Shown here: positions 63,854-64,000 of the stretch, piece by piece
Position numbering within the stretch: the stretch's first letter is position 1
How the letters are laid out: every line of letters starts with the position of its first letter
DNA from: Methylonatrum sp040877625
GTDB taxonomy: Bacteria > Pseudomonadota > Gammaproteobacteria > Nitrococcales > Aquisalimonadaceae
Direction of reading: 5' to 3'
Length of the DNA: 64,000 bases
NCBI GenBank assembly: GCA_040877625.1
Contig: JBBDNK010000011.1
Location: 68,437-132,436 of the forward strand
Position numbers and translations under genes: made by a program
The notes under the pieces: generated by a model
Database searches by the model: none
Told to the model about the DNA's origin: nothing
What the model saw: the letters and a program-made list of their open reading frames with translations, nothing else

Positions 63854-63874
63854 GGGAGACACTAATTTATTCCC
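63854..63874 (+). repeat. Dispersed IS-end-like repeat, copy F
   Basis: A 21-bp copy (GGGAGACACT, AATTTATTCCC) immediately after the IclR stop codon, with CTAG (63850-63853) as flank. It is 78 bp from copy G in the same orientation; the DNA between is a short GC-rich stretch with no gene. Confidence 0.8.
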
Positions 63875-63928
63875 ACATGAGGGCGGCAGGGGAGGTGGCG
63901 GTCAGGCGCGACTCGCGAAGCCCCGCCC

Positions 63929-64000
63929 CTAGGGAGACACTGATGTATTCCCATGGGGCTCTGCGGAGCCATCCGAGCGCGCTGGCAAGGCGGCGTTCGC
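63929..64000 (-). CDS. 3' end of a gene with a repeat-encoded tail
   Basis: The last 23 codons of a minus-strand frame whose remainder lies outside the window. The tail reads DGSAEPHGNTSVSP and stops at TAG inside CTAG. It matches the C-terminus of PcaB (DGSAEHHGNRSEAP) in the same frame of the same repeat. The residues before it (ANAALPARS) identify nothing. Coding status is inferred from this match. Confidence 0.45.
   Translation of the reverse strand, partial: ANAALPARSDGSAEPHGNTSVSP
63932..63972 (+). repeat. Dispersed IS-end-like repeat, copy G
   Basis: A full 41-bp copy: GGGAGACACTG, TGTATTCCC core, CATGGGG, hairpin GCTC-TGCG-GAGC, CAT. The flank is CTAG. It combines the outer sequence of copies E and F with the inner part of copies A and C, showing that all belong to one family. 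Confidence 0.85.

Noticed and set aside
1..64000. CRISPR arrays, rRNA, tRNA, prophage or full insertion sequences.
   Set aside because: I looked for regular repeat-spacer patterns, tRNA cloverleaf sequences and transposase or phage genes and saw none. Only short IS-end-like repeats are present.

Overview
The window is GC-rich, densely coded bacterial chromosome with about 55 genes. The organism looks like a halotolerant, aerobic gammaproteobacterium. Pointers are a complete Na+-translocating NADH:quinone reductase cluster (nqrABCDEF-apbE-nqrM), a BCCT betaine-type transporter, a zapG/yhcB homologue, LpoB with its partner lipoprotein, and protocatechuate/4-hydroxybenzoate catabolism. Genus cannot be fixed from the sequence; Halomonadaceae- or Ectothiorhodospiraceae-like organisms are plausible.

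Layout. (1) 1-16.9 kb is housekeeping and envelope: an L,D-transpeptidase and nagZ, gpmA, a DUF456 protein, lpoB with a TPR lipoprotein, a Fur-box-preceded FecA-like receptor ending in a strong terminator, zapG, two unknown proteins, a BCCT carrier, a porin, a 2OG-Fe(II) oxygenase, arfB, an NlpC/P60 lipoprotein, an unknown lipoprotein, moaC and phhB. (2) 17.0-19.9 kb is the lactate oxidation operon lutABC. (3) 20.0-24.8 kb is an unrecognised four-gene signalling locus: a vWA-like lipoprotein and a coiled-coil membrane protein, divergent from a response regulator and an atypical sensor kinase. (4) 24.9-33.3 kb holds a MASE1-GGDEF cyclase, mtgA, an AAA/R3H ATPase, a DUF4239 membrane protein, selO, and a 14-TM efflux carrier preceded by a tiny Cys-rich ORF. 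(5) 33.4-40.6 kb is the NQR cluster. (6) 40.8-49.8 kb holds a CBS protein, a flavin reductase, a GGDEF protein, an RND efflux pair and phoX behind a tandem Pho-box-like array. (7) 50-58.2 kb is the beta-ketoadipate region: an IclR regulator, pcaC, pcaD, pcaJ, pcaI, pcaB, a PcaR-type IclR regulator, a PobR-type AraC regulator and pobA. (8) 58.2-63.9 kb is a formylglycine hydrolase with a DctPQM TRAP transporter and a divergent IclR regulator.

Two overlays deserve most attention. A dispersed family of short repeats (seven copies) resembles IS5-group insertion-sequence ends and often abuts a YTAR target. Two copies supply the same C-terminal tail to unrelated minus-strand genes, and an inward-facing pair brackets the pcaB-pcaR-pobR-pobA block. 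Separately, a GTTCG/CGAAC motif recurs in four catabolic control regions next to IclR- or PobR-type regulators and is a candidate shared operator.
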